Source of the DNA: Frigidibacter oleivorans | GTDB taxonomy: Bacteria; Pseudomonadota; Alphaproteobacteria; Rhodobacterales; Rhodobacteraceae | DNA: 64,000 bases | Direction: 5' to 3' | NCBI RefSeq assembly: GCF_003993775.1 | Contig: NZ_RJRZ01000007.1 | Span: 62,001-126,000, forward strand | Shown here: positions 61,503-64,000 of the stretch, one piece after another | Layout of the letters: each line of letters opens with the position of its first letter | Numbering within the stretch: position 1 is the stretch's first letter | The notes under the pieces: generated by a model | What the model was told of the DNA's origin: nothing | The model's input: only the letters and a program-made list of their open reading frames with translations | Database searches by the model: none | Program-made: the position numbers and the translations under genes

Positions 61503-63703
<2,201 letters not shown>

Positions 63704-63760
63704 TCAAGCGTCAGGGGAAGCACGGCCCTCCCCGGCCCCGCGGGCCCGGGAGGGACAAGG

Positions 63761-64000
63761 TCAGGTCATCTTGCGCAGATAGGTCCAGGTGGGGACGCGC
63801 GCGTTGCGGGCGACCGACCAGCTTTCGGCATCGCCGAGATACTGGAAGCCGCAATTGGTCAGCACCCGGGCCGAGACCGGCGCATCCTGGAACACCTCGG
63901 CGAACAGCGTCCGCGACCGGTGCGGGTTCGCCGCCACCAGCGCCGCCACCGCCTCGGAGGCGAAGCCCGTGTTCCAGAAGGCCGGCGAGACCCAGAACCC
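63761..64000 (-). CDS. GNAT-family acetyltransferase, C-terminal part (cut by window end)
   Basis: Seventy-nine C-terminal residues of a protein whose start lies beyond the right edge. The visible part, FWVSPAFWNTGFASEAVAAL, then FAEVFQDAPVSARVLTNCGF, and YLGDAESWSVARNARV, is the typical C-terminal half of a RimJ/RimL-like N-acetyltransferase, including the acetyl-CoA-binding helix start and the A-S-xx-V-L-xxC/xGF motif. Target unknown. It lies upstream of obgE on the same strand, 114 bases apart. Confidence 0.85.
   Translation of the reverse strand, partial: GFWVSPAFWNTGFASEAVAALVAANPHRSRTLFAEVFQDAPVSARVLTNCGFQYLGDAESWSVARNARVPTWTYLRKMT

Overview
This window comes from a very GC-rich alphaproteobacterium of the Rhodobacteraceae/Paracoccaceae type. 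The evidence is the gene content: the F1-ATPase zeta inhibitor (DUF1476), an NDUFA12-type complex I accessory protein, heme A synthase of the CtaA type, the ChpT phosphotransferase of the CtrA pathway, ornithine-lipid genes olsBA, a bacterial arginyl transferase (Bpt), and the gene order lptFG-lptD-surA-pdxA-rsmA beside divergent pepA-holC. Coding density is high and the backbone is chromosomal housekeeping. I see no rRNA, tRNA, CRISPR array, transposon, prophage or integrase.

Layout. 0-11 kb: end of gyrA, a secreted beta-rich protein, an M32 carboxypeptidase coupled to ctaA, a ureohydrolase, a Pmp3-type peptide, a radical SAM protein, DedA plus a VWA protein, and a DUF2927 lipoprotein. 11-21 kb: holC-pepA divergent from the LPS-transport and outer-membrane biogenesis run lptF-lptG-lptD-surA-pdxA-rsmA. 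21-31 kb: a DUF4167 protein, prfA-prmC, agmatinase divergent from a polyamine-type FAD oxidase, a ThiE-like protein, glnE, ybaK. 31-37 kb: a DUF2852 gene behind two identical operators, an RDD protein, bpt, a Ca2+/Na+ exchanger, then ilvI-ilvH behind a complete transcription attenuator with a leader peptide. 37-41 kb: small membrane, PRC-barrel and NDH-2 genes, several with GGAAC-N16/17-GTT promoter-like sequences. 41-54 kb: an ABC-F ATPase, accBC, aat, DUF2155-mlaD-NDUFA12, clpX, clpP, a DUF1194 protein, purS/purC, the zeta inhibitor, a CPT-like kinase and an HNH protein. 54-64 kb: alkA plus esterase, an MFS permease, olsBA, DUF3553 divergent from chpT, and obgE-proB-proA, ending in a truncated acetyltransferase.

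Functional links. Bpt and Aat are both N-degron transferases, and ClpX and ClpP are a few kilobases from Aat. Two agmatinase-family enzymes and a GlpPuuO-type FAD oxidase point to guanidino/polyamine turnover. The most informative non-coding signals are the ilv attenuator (34.25-34.43 kb), the twin 19-bp palindromes flanking the DUF2852 promoter (30.89-30.96 kb), a hairpin-plus-GGATATTT repeat in four gene-end positions, and the GGAAC/GTT promoter-like set.
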